A stretch of 64,000 nt of DNA from VFJJ01 sp031362415 (GTDB taxonomy: Bacteria; Actinomycetota; Acidimicrobiia; IMCC26256; VFJJ01). The notes beneath the pieces are model-generated. The model made no database searches, was not told where the DNA came from, and worked only from the letters and a program-made list of their open reading frames with translations. Shown here piece after piece: positions 8,432 to 16,032 of this stretch. The stretch spans positions 91,185 to 155,184 of the forward strand of contig JANLSK010000312.1 of assembly GCA_031362415.1 (NCBI GenBank). The letters are read 5' to 3'. The first letter of the stretch is position 1. The number at the start of each line of letters is the position of its first letter. A program made the translations under genes and the position numbers.

Positions 8432-9835
8432 ATGGCCACGATCGTGATGGTGGGCGGGGGCATCGTCGGCAATGTCACGGCGATGATGCTGGCCCGTGAC
8501 GGGCATGCGGTGACCGTGCTGGAGCGCGACCCGCAGCCCCCGACGCCGAGCGGCTCGGCCTGGACCGAATGGGAACGCCGGGGCGTCAACCAGTTCCGTC
8601 AGATCCACTACTTTCTCCCGCGCTTTCGCGAGATCGCGGAGCAGGAGCTGCCCGACCTCGTTCCGGCGATGCTCGACGCGGGCGCCGTTCAGTGGAACGT
8701 GCTCGAACACATTCCCGCAGCAGTCACCGGTGGACCTCGGCCGGGTGACGATCGCTACACGGTCGTCACGGGTCGGCGGCCCGTGATCGAGTCGGTGGTC
8801 GCCGCCTTGACCGCAGCCACCGATGGGGTGACCGTACGTCGGGGTGTGGGAGTGAAGGGTCTCATGTCGAGCGCCGGGCCCGACGGGCTGACGCACGTGA
8901 CCGGCGTGGTGACCGAGGTAGGAGACGAGATCAGCGCCGATCTCGTCGTCGACTCCGGCGGTCGTCGTACCGCGGTACCTGCGTGGCTTCGCGCCATGGG
9001 CTCGCCCGGTCCCGCGGAGGATGTTGCCGACTCCGGATTCGTCTACTACGGCCGCCACTACCGCTCGGCCGACGGCACGATCCCGCCGCCCTTCGGTGGA
9101 AATCTTCAGCCGTACGGCTCGATCTCGCTCTTGACCCTGCCGGCCGACAACGGTACCTGGGGCCTCGGCATCATCACCTGCGCCCGCGACGCGGCGCTGC
9201 GGGCCTTGAGCGACAACGAGGTCTGGGAGAGGGTGTGGCGCTCGTTTCCCCTCGTGGCCCACTGGATCGACGCCGAGCCCATCACCGATGTCGCGGTCAT
9301 GGCCAAGATCGAAGACCGCGAGCGCTCGTACGTCGTCGACGGAGCGCCGGTGGTCACCGGGCTCGTGCCGCTCGCCGACGCCTGGGCGTGCACGAACCCG
9401 TCACTCGGGCGCGGCATCTCGATCGGGTCCATGCACGGCGTGGTGTTGCGCGACGCCCTCAGGAACGTCTCCTCCGACGACAAACGTGCCAACATGTTGC
9501 GTTGGCACGAGCTCACCGAAACCAGGGTGCAGCCGTACGTGACCGACACGCTGGCCTTCGACCGGCACCGGCTGGCCCAGGCCCAGGGGTGCATCGACGG
9601 TCGACCCTACGAGACCGACGATCCCGGTTGGATGCTCGGGAGCGCTCTGGCAACGGCCGCCCCCAAGGATCCCGACCTGTTGCGGGCGTTCCTCGAGGTC
9701 ATGGCGGTGTTGGAGCGGGGCGTGAACGTGCTCGGCCGCCCCGGCGTCGCGGCTCGGGCCATCGAGCTGGCCGACGATGCACCGCTACCCGGCCCCGACC
9801 GGTCTGGACTGCTCGCCCTGGTAGGGGCCCGATGA
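8432..9835 (+). CDS. FAD-dependent monooxygenase-like oxidoreductase
   Basis: 467 aa. The N-terminal FAD Rossmann fold reads IVMVGGGIVGNVTAMMLARDGHAVTVLE, and a second FAD contact region is seen in PLADAWACTNPSLGRGISIG near residue 310-330, replacing the usual GD motif. This layout matches flavin-dependent aromatic/alkene monooxygenase-like proteins and geranylgeranyl-reductase-like relatives. A clear ribosome-binding site, GAAGGAAGG, lies 6-7 nt before the ATG. The gene is followed closely by the remnant of an alpha/beta hydrolase, suggesting the two once formed a catabolic pair. Substrate unknown. Confidence 0.8.
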   Translation: MATIVMVGGGIVGNVTAMMLARDGHAVTVLERDPQPPTPSGSAWTEWERRGVNQFRQIHYFLPRFREIAEQELPDLVPAMLDAGAVQWNVLEHIPAAVTGGPRPGDDRYTVVTGRRPVIESVVAALTAATDGVTVRRGVGVKGLMSSAGPDGLTHVTGVVTEVGDEISADLVVDSGGRRTAVPAWLRAMGSPGPAEDVADSGFVYYGRHYRSADGTIPPPFGGNLQPYGSISLLTLPADNGTWGLGIITCARDAALRALSDNEVWERVWRSFPLVAHWIDAEPITDVAVMAKIEDRERSYVVDGAPVVTGLVPLADAWACTNPSLGRGISIGSMHGVVLRDALRNVSSDDKRANMLRWHELTETRVQPYVTDTLAFDRHRLAQAQGCIDGRPYETDDPGWMLGSALATAAPKDPDLLRAFLEVMAVLERGVNVLGRPGVAARAIELADDAPLPGPDRSGLLALVGAR

Positions 9836-9852
9836 CCGGGTACCCGGGCTGA

Positions 9853-10044
9853 AGCATCGCCATCCACCGACCGGGCATCTGGAGCACCGGCGATCCGCAT
9901 CTGCTCGAGCCCCAGATGACCGGCTCGGTCGCGCAGCTCGCCGGATCATGGCGCTACGAGCGTCTGGAGAACGCCGGCCACTGGTTGCAGCTCGACGCCC
10001 CCGAGGCCGTCACCCGGTTGCTGCTCGATTTCCTGCCCCGCTGA
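9853..10044 (+). pseudogene. C-terminal remnant of an alpha/beta hydrolase
   Basis: An open frame of about 63 codons without a start codon follows a TGA at 9850-9852 and ends at TGA 10042-10044. It encodes GIWSTGDPHLLEPQMTG, then NAGHWLQLDAPEAVTRLLLDFL. This is the region of epoxide-hydrolase/haloalkane-dehalogenase-like enzymes from the acid-residue strand (STGDP) to the catalytic His (AGHW). The nucleophile half is absent, so this is a broken relic. Confidence 0.7.
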
Positions 10045-10072
10045 CGGGCTGACGGGCTGACGGGCTGACGGC
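10041..10072. repeat. octanucleotide tandem repeat (CTGACGGG, 4 units)
   Basis: Three identical CTGACGGG units are followed by CTGACGGC. The first unit contains the TGA stop of the hydrolase remnant. It lies directly downstream of the convergent truncated P450. Confidence 0.85.
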
Positions 10073-10079
10073 CGACGGG

Positions 10080-10931
10080 TCACGCCGGGGAGCGCGGCTC
10101 TCGCCGGGGAACGAGCCGAATCGGGAGACGGTCGAAGCCGCGGTGGGGGATCCCCGGGGTCCGCTTGGCCTCACCGGCCAAGGTGAGGGCCTCGTAGCGT
10201 TCGGCGAGGAGCTCGAGGGTGACCGTCGCTTCGAGCCGGGCCAGGGCTGCGCCGAGGCAGAAGTGGATGCCGTGGCCAAACGCCAGGTGCGCGGAGGGTC
10301 GGTCGGTGACGAAGTCGTGGGGTTCGGGAAACACCGCCGGATCACGGTTTGCCGCGCCCACGCCGAGCATCACGAACGAGCCGGCCGGGATGGTGACACC
10401 ATCGGCCGGGTACTCGACGTCGACGGTCGCGCGCCGGGCCGGGACCTGCACGGGGCTGTCGATGCGCAGCGACTCCTCGATCAGCGCGGCCCGTCTCGCC
10501 CGGTCACCGTCAGTCGCGGCGCCCCCGTCGGCGCCATGGCCGTGGAGCGCGTCACCGCGGTCGAGCTCGCTGCGGTCGATGGCGTCGAGCAATGCGGTGG
10601 CCGTGACCGTGATGGCCGGCTCGAGCGCCGCGACACGACTCGGCGTGAAGGCCTTGGCCACCAGGCGCCGGAGCTGGGTGTGACGAGGCGGATCGTCGAA
10701 CACCAAGGGGGAGTTGGCGAACACGGGACTGTCGGGCCGCCTGATGTCGGACGAGAACCGGTCGGTGTCCACGAAGGCGGCATTCACGTCGTCGTGGCGC
10801 ATGAGCAGCCAGCGTCCCTCGGCGATCTCGACGGGGCCTCCATCGCGCAGCCGGTCGTACGTGCCGAAGGGGTCGAGGCGAGCTTCGCTCGAGCTCCAGG
10901 GTCGCGGTGTCGGAGTGGTCGCCACCGTCAC
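10080..10931 (-). CDS. cytochrome P450 with internal deletion
   Basis: 283 aa where bacterial P450s have about 400. The N-terminus through helix C is normal (FDDPPRHTQLRRLVAKAFTP), and the C-terminal half is normal: ExxR as EESLR, and the heme-binding FGHGIHFCLGAALAR with its Cys ligand. Between them the sequence jumps from DAIDRSELDRG to RARRAALIEESLR; helices D to J are missing, including the I-helix A/G-G-x-D/E-T-T oxygen-activation motif. The reading frame is kept. Without the I helix it should not be a functional monooxygenase. It starts 18 nt after the stop of the intact P450 (GTG start). Confidence 0.8.
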   Translation of the reverse strand: MTVATTPTPRPWSSSEARLDPFGTYDRLRDGGPVEIAEGRWLLMRHDDVNAAFVDTDRFSSDIRRPDSPVFANSPLVFDDPPRHTQLRRLVAKAFTPSRVAALEPAITVTATALLDAIDRSELDRGDALHGHGADGGAATDGDRARRAALIEESLRIDSPVQVPARRATVDVEYPADGVTIPAGSFVMLGVGAANRDPAVFPEPHDFVTDRPSAHLAFGHGIHFCLGAALARLEATVTLELLAERYEALTLAGEAKRTPGIPHRGFDRLPIRLVPRREPRSPA

Positions 10932-10949
10932 AGGTTGCCGCGTGCCCCG

Positions 10950-12209
10950 TCAGGCCGCGTCGGACGCCGGGCGGATGCGGTAGCGGACCGGCAGCGTCTT
11001 GAGGCCCACCACGAAACTCGACGCGGTCTGGGTCGAGGGAGCCGTGTATTCGAGCAATTCGACCCGGGCCCCGAGCTCGGCCACCAGCGCGTGCATGCTG
11101 GCCCGAGCGAGATGGGCGCCCAGGCAGAAGTGCTCTGCCCAGCCGAAGCCCAAGTGCCGGTTGGGATGACGGGCGACGTCGAACGCGCCCGGGTCGGAAA
11201 ACACATCCTCGTCGCGGTTGGCCGAGGCGTAGAACAGCACCAGCCGGTCGCCCTCCTTGATGCTCTGACCCGCCACCTCGGTGTCGCACAGGGCCGTGCG
11301 CTTCATGTAGTTCACGGGCGTCGTGAAGCGCACGATCTCCTCGACGGCCGGCCGGGTGAGCTCGGGGTTGGCGGCCAACCGGCCGAGCTGCTCGGGATGG
11401 TCGACGAACGCCGCGAGGGCCCCCGAAAGGGCGTTACGGGTCGTGTCGTGACCGGCGCTGAAGACGATGAGGTAGTACCCGAAGGTCTCCAAGGGCCCCA
11501 TGGGTTCGCCGCCGGGGAGCATGGCGTTGGCGAGCAGCGAAGCGAGGTCTTGGCGGGGATGGGCTCGCCGGTCGTTGATGATCCGATCGAAGAGCATGTA
11601 GAATTCCATGCCCAACTCCTCCATCGCGGTGGTGCGGTCTTCCCCTTGGCGCTGGATGTCGGGGTCGTCGCCCGCGAAGAGTTGCTGGGTCAGCTCGAGT
11701 ACTCGCTCCTCGTCGTTGCGATCGATGCCGAGAATGGTGGCCAGCACCCGCAGCGGATGGCGCTGCGCGATCCGATCGATGAAGTCGCACTCCCCCTCCT
11801 CGCCCAACGAGTCGACCAGCGTCCGGGCGCTGGTGGCCACGATCTCGTCGAGCTCGCCGATCCCCTTCGGCGTGAAGAACCCGCTCGCCAGTTTTCGGTA
11901 CAAGCGATGATCGGGCGGGTCCATCTCGATGATCGTGCGCATGTCGCGCAAGGGGTTGTTGCCGCTCTCCATGGCTGCGGCCTGCTCGTCGTTGAGGAGC
12001 ACGATGCCGCCGGCGTTCGAGAACACGTCGGGTCGGCCGGCGATCTCCATGATGTCGTGGTGACGGGTGACGGCCCAGAACGGCTCGAAACCCGGCGGCT
12101 CGCTCCAATGGACGGGATCGTCGCGCCGGAGCTCGGCCCAGGCGGCGTGCGGCGGGCCCGATTGTCCGTACCGCTTGGGGGAGATGAGGTCAAGGGCATC
12201 GACGGTCAT
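10950..12209 (-). CDS. cytochrome P450
   Basis: 419 aa, full length. It contains the I-helix motif AGHDTT, the K-helix ExxR as EEIVR, and the heme signature FGWAEHFCLGAHLAR. The ATG at 12209 (MTVDALDL) is preferred over an in-frame upstream codon at 12320, because the extra residues would run through a large inverted repeat. Bacterial soluble class I P450s need ferredoxin and reductase partners, none of which is adjacent. It resembles CYP families hydroxylating terpenes, steroids or fatty acids; I cannot assign one. Confidence 0.9.
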   Translation of the reverse strand: MTVDALDLISPKRYGQSGPPHAAWAELRRDDPVHWSEPPGFEPFWAVTRHHDIMEIAGRPDVFSNAGGIVLLNDEQAAAMESGNNPLRDMRTIIEMDPPDHRLYRKLASGFFTPKGIGELDEIVATSARTLVDSLGEEGECDFIDRIAQRHPLRVLATILGIDRNDEERVLELTQQLFAGDDPDIQRQGEDRTTAMEELGMEFYMLFDRIINDRRAHPRQDLASLLANAMLPGGEPMGPLETFGYYLIVFSAGHDTTRNALSGALAAFVDHPEQLGRLAANPELTRPAVEEIVRFTTPVNYMKRTALCDTEVAGQSIKEGDRLVLFYASANRDEDVFSDPGAFDVARHPNRHLGFGWAEHFCLGAHLARASMHALVAELGARVELLEYTAPSTQTASSFVVGLKTLPVRYRIRPASDAA

Positions 12210-12242
12210 GGGCGAGAGTGTGCCAGGAGGACGCCCTCCCAC

Positions 12243-12293
12243 CCAGCACCTGTCGCTGAACCGCACCGATTCCCCGTGAGCGACAGGTGCTGG
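12243..12293. terminator. 15-bp perfect inverted repeat between GMC oxidase and P450
   Basis: Arms CCAGCACCTGTCGCT (12243-12257) and AGCGACAGGTGCTGG (12279-12293) enclose a 21-nt loop. There is no U-tract. It sits just downstream of the GMC oxidoreductase stop (12317-12319) and upstream of the P450 start, so it could be a terminator/attenuator or RNA-processing hairpin separating the two parts of the cluster. It might equally be a dispersed intergenic repeat. Confidence 0.6.
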
Positions 12294-12316
12294 AGGGCCC
12301 TTGGGCAGGCCGGCCG

Positions 12317-13840
12317 TCACGCCATGAGCTCGGCCGCCCGTTCACCGATGGCGATGGCGGTGAGGTTGGTGGTGGCCCGGGGGATCGAGGGCACGATCGA
12401 CAGGTCGGCGACCCGGAGCCCGTCGACACCGTGCACCTGCAGGAGATGGTCGACGACGGCTCCGCCAGTCGAGTCCGGGCCCATCGCGCACGTTCCCGCC
12501 GGGTGGTACCAGGGCGCGCAGATGGACTGCACGTAGGCGCCGAGCGCGTCGTCGCTGTCCCATGCGTCGGGTGCGAGCAGCGCGAAGCCGCTCACCCGAT
12601 CTCGCATGGGCGCCGACTCGGCGATCTCTCGCAAGAGGCGCAGCCCGGAGACGAGGCGGCGCACGTCGTCGGGATCGCCGCACAGGTTCAGGTCGATGAC
12701 GGGAGCGGCGTCTGCCTCGGCGCTCGTCAAGGTGACCGAGCCTCGAGCGGCCGGGAGGAACACACCACACGTGAGGGCGAAGATCACATCGACGCCAACG
12801 AGGTCCCGGAAATCGGGGGTCCCCCGCAGGTCCCAGTGGCTCATCATTCCCAGGAGCAGGTCGTTGCGATGCGGGCTCCCCGGCGCAGTCGTGCGGGCGC
12901 CGAGCTGGAACTGCACCTCCGACAGGTTGAACGCCCCCTCGGCCGGGATCACGAACAAGAACGCGCCCGGATGCTCGGCCAGGTTCGCACCGACCCCGGG
13001 GAGGTCGACCGCGACCGTGATCCCCAACCGGGCCAAGGCATCGGCGGGCCCGATCCCCGTTCGCCACAGGAGGGCGGGGCTCTGGATGGCTCCCGCGCTC
13101 ACGACCACCTCGCCGCCCTCGTAGCGCACGCGCCCCCCACCGACGACGGCCTCCACCGCCACGGCGCGCCCCGAACGCACCACGACCCGATCGACGAGCG
13201 CCTCCCCCAGCACCGTGAGGTTGGCTCGCCCGGCTGCGGGGCGCAGGTAACCCAGGTTCGTCGACACTCGGAGCCCGTCGCGGCGGTTCATGGGGAAGGG
13301 TCCCACCCCGCTCGACACGCCGTCGTTGAGGTCGGCGATCGAGGCCAGCCCGGCGGCCACGCACCCGTCGTGGAACGCCTGCTGCTGGGCCGTGTACTCG
13401 GCTGGCGAATAGCGGAGGACGGGGATCGGCCCGCCGGTGCCGTGGACCGGCGACGGTCCGAGGGGATCGTCCTCGAGTCGCTTGAGGCAGGGGAGCAGGT
13501 CGTTCCATGCCCAGCCTGGGTTCCCGGCCGCAGCCCATGAGTCGAGATCGTCGGGGAGCGGCCGCAATGCCAAGGCGGCATTGACTGCGGAGCCGCCACC
13601 GAGGGCCCGACCCTGCGGGTAGTCGATGATCCGCCCTGGCGTGGCCTGGGCCTGAAGACCCCAGTCGCTCGGGGTTTGGGCGAAGGTCACGTTCGAGAGC
13701 AGGTCGGCCGCCGGGTCGCGCTGGGCCGGCCCGGCCTCGAGCAGCAGCACCCGCCGGGTGGAGTCCTCCGAGAGTCGCGCGGCGATGGTGGCCCCAGCGG
13801 CGCCGGCCCCCACCACGATCACGTCGAACCGCTCGCTCAT
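12317..13840 (-). CDS. GMC family FAD oxidoreductase
   Basis: 507 aa. The ADP-binding motif VVGAGAAGATIAARLSED is at the N-terminus, followed by GMC signature 1 (GRALGGGSAVNAALALR) and signature 2 (GAIQSPALLWRTGIG). The catalytic His is in WYHPAGTCAMG. Family members oxidise primary alcohols such as choline or long-chain alcohols. The ATG at 13840 follows GGGAGG and overlaps the stop of hyuA (ATGA), making it the third coupled gene of the hyuB-hyuA cluster. Confidence 0.92.
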   Translation of the reverse strand: MSERFDVIVVGAGAAGATIAARLSEDSTRRVLLLEAGPAQRDPAADLLSNVTFAQTPSDWGLQAQATPGRIIDYPQGRALGGGSAVNAALALRPLPDDLDSWAAAGNPGWAWNDLLPCLKRLEDDPLGPSPVHGTGGPIPVLRYSPAEYTAQQQAFHDGCVAAGLASIADLNDGVSSGVGPFPMNRRDGLRVSTNLGYLRPAAGRANLTVLGEALVDRVVVRSGRAVAVEAVVGGGRVRYEGGEVVVSAGAIQSPALLWRTGIGPADALARLGITVAVDLPGVGANLAEHPGAFLFVIPAEGAFNLSEVQFQLGARTTAPGSPHRNDLLLGMMSHWDLRGTPDFRDLVGVDVIFALTCGVFLPAARGSVTLTSAEADAAPVIDLNLCGDPDDVRRLVSGLRLLREIAESAPMRDRVSGFALLAPDAWDSDDALGAYVQSICAPWYHPAGTCAMGPDSTGGAVVDHLLQVHGVDGLRVADLSIVPSIPRATTNLTAIAIGERAAELMA

Positions 13841-16032
13841 GACACCTCCCAATCAACCGTGTGTTCGAGCACGACGTTGCACCAGGCGTCGACCATTGCG
13901 CTCCACCCGGCGGGGACCACGATGGTGGTGTCAGGGCCGTCGAAGAGGGCCGGGCCCACCAGGTGATCGCCGGCCCGCAGCTCCCGCCACGCGAAGACGG
14001 GGACGGGCGCCAGGACGGCCCGCTCGGCCAGGTACGCCAAGCGTGTACCGGCCGGGACCGCCAGGTCGCCGGGGGCGGGCTCAAGGCGCGCTGCGACGAT
14101 GCCGGCGCCGGGACGGGTGACCCGGACGCCGAAGGTGACCAGCTCAGCCGGGAGGTCGAGGTCGATGCCGTACGCCTGTTGGTAGCCAGCACGAAAGCGC
14201 GTGATGACCTCCTCGACGGTGCGCGAGTTCACGGGTCCGTCGGGGAAGTCCACGGGGAGCTGGTGGGCCTGGCCCACGAACCGCATCTCGACCGTGCGGG
14301 CGAGCACGACCCCGTCGCCAGTGCCCGCGCCGCCGAGGCCGAGGTCGAAGCGGCCTCGGTCCTCGAGCGCGGCCAACAGCGCTGCGACGGCATCGGGACG
14401 GGCACGGGCGTCGTCGGCCGTCATCACCCGGGTCTGCACGTGCACCACGCTCGGCTCGGACGCCACCAGGCCCACCGCAGCGGCGACCCCGGCCGCACAC
14501 GGCACGACGACACGCCCGATGCCGAACGTGTCGGCCAGACGGGCGACGTGCATCGGGCCGGCCCCGCCGAAGCCGATCATCGTGAAATCGCGAGGGTCGA
14601 TGCCGCGCTGCACCGTGACCACCCGGATCGCCGCGGCCATGGTGGCGTTGACGATCTCGTGCACCGCCCATGCCGCAGCGACCACGTCGAGCCCCAGCGG
14701 ACGGGCCACCATCGAGTCGATCGCAGCCGCGGCTGCGTCCACCGAAAGCCTCACGCCGTCGGAGATCTCCGGAGCCAGGAACCCCAGCACCAGGTTGGCG
14801 TCGGTGACCGTCGGATCGCTACCGCCGAGTCCGTAGCAGGCCGGCCCGGGAACAGCTCCGGCCGAACGGGGACCCACGTTCAGGGCACCGACCCCGTCGA
14901 GCCAGGCGATGCTCCCTCCGCCTGCACCCACCTCGGCCAGGTCGACGGTGGGTACCTTCAGCGGGAAGCCCGTTCCGGCACGGCGATGCCCGTAGCTTCC
15001 CGATCCGCCGACCTGGAAGTCATGCGTGATGGCGGGACGACCGCCGCGCACGATGCCGGCCTTGGCCGTCGTGCCGCCCATGTCGAACGAGAGCAGGTCG
15101 GTGGCGCCCGTCAGCCGACCGACGAAGGTTGCGGCCATGATGCCGGCAGCTCCTCCCGACTCGAGCGTGGCAACCGGGCGGGACGCCGCAACCGACGCGC
15201 TCATCACGCCGCCGGCCGAGTCGATCACCTCCACCGGGCACGTGATCCCCAACTCCCGCAAGGTCTCCGACAATCCGTTGAGGTAGGCGGACATCACGGG
15301 GGCCACGTAGGCCGACAGCACCGTGGTCATGGCCCGCTCGAACTCGCGCAGCTCGGGCCAGATCTCGCTCGACACCGCCACCGTGACCGACGAGGGCAGG
15401 ACGGCACGGAGGGCCGCAGCCACGGCGTGCTCGTGCGTGGCGTTGGCGTAGGAGTTCAACAGGCACACGGCAACGGCCTCGGGCCTGGCCGCGGCCACGA
15501 GCGCAGCGACACGGGCCGCTTCCGCTGCGGTCAAGGGCCGCAGGGCCGAGCCGTCGGCCCGAACGCGCTCGAGGACCTCGAACGTGAGCTGGTGCTCGAC
15601 GGGCGGCACAGGCTTCTCGAAGAACAGGTCGTAGCGCTCGCCGTCGACGCGCGCTTCGCGCCCGAGCCGCAGCATGTCGCCGAAGCCAGCCGTGGTGACG
15701 AACGCCACCCGGGCGCCGTGGCGTTGCAGGATGACGTTCGTGGCCAGGGTCGTGCCGTGCACGAAACGGGTGACGGCCGACGGCTCCGACCCGCCGCCGG
15801 CCAGCGCGGCCATCACCCCCGAACGCAGGCCCCGGCGGGGATCGTCGGGCGTCGTCAGCACCTTGTGGACGTGCATCGGCGCCTCGGGCGAGGCCACCAC
15901 GATGTCGGTGAACGTGCCCCCGATGTCGACCCCCACGACCACATCGGGCGCCACACGGGCCGCGTCACAGGCCGCCACACCGGCCGCCGGACCTCGCCGG
16001 GCTTCACCGTGGCCGAGAGCGGGGCCGGTCAC
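13837..16032 (-). CDS. hyuA: hydantoinase A / N-methylhydantoinase A family
   Basis: 731 aa, normal for the ATP-binding HyuA subunit. It has the ASKHA-type phosphate loop GVDIGGTFTDIV at about residue 34, the second loop LLSFDMGGTTAKAGIV, and the FTMIGFGGAGPMHVARLA adenosine region. Family members hydrolyse hydantoins, 5-oxoproline or carboxylate acetone-like compounds with ATP. The GTG start overlaps the hyuB stop (GTGA). Being followed by an alcohol-oxidising flavoenzyme and P450s, it may open a cyclic amide or process a ketone; this is inference. Confidence 0.92.
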   Translation of the reverse strand: MTGPALGHGEARRGPAAGVAACDAARVAPDVVVGVDIGGTFTDIVVASPEAPMHVHKVLTTPDDPRRGLRSGVMAALAGGGSEPSAVTRFVHGTTLATNVILQRHGARVAFVTTAGFGDMLRLGREARVDGERYDLFFEKPVPPVEHQLTFEVLERVRADGSALRPLTAAEAARVAALVAAARPEAVAVCLLNSYANATHEHAVAAALRAVLPSSVTVAVSSEIWPELREFERAMTTVLSAYVAPVMSAYLNGLSETLRELGITCPVEVIDSAGGVMSASVAASRPVATLESGGAAGIMAATFVGRLTGATDLLSFDMGGTTAKAGIVRGGRPAITHDFQVGGSGSYGHRRAGTGFPLKVPTVDLAEVGAGGGSIAWLDGVGALNVGPRSAGAVPGPACYGLGGSDPTVTDANLVLGFLAPEISDGVRLSVDAAAAAIDSMVARPLGLDVVAAAWAVHEIVNATMAAAIRVVTVQRGIDPRDFTMIGFGGAGPMHVARLADTFGIGRVVVPCAAGVAAAVGLVASEPSVVHVQTRVMTADDARARPDAVAALLAALEDRGRFDLGLGGAGTGDGVVLARTVEMRFVGQAHQLPVDFPDGPVNSRTVEEVITRFRAGYQQAYGIDLDLPAELVTFGVRVTRPGAGIVAARLEPAPGDLAVPAGTRLAYLAERAVLAPVPVFAWRELRAGDHLVGPALFDGPDTTIVVPAGWSAMVDAWCNVVLEHTVDWEVS

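Noticed and set aside
10041..10072. CRISPR array
   Set aside because: Units are 8 bp, directly adjacent and without spacers; no cas genes are present.
10143..12536. A long plus-strand open frame (797 codons) opposite the P450 genes
   Set aside because: It is antisense to two clear P450 frames, is low-complexity Arg/Gly/Asp/His-rich and shows no domain; high GC keeps such frames open.
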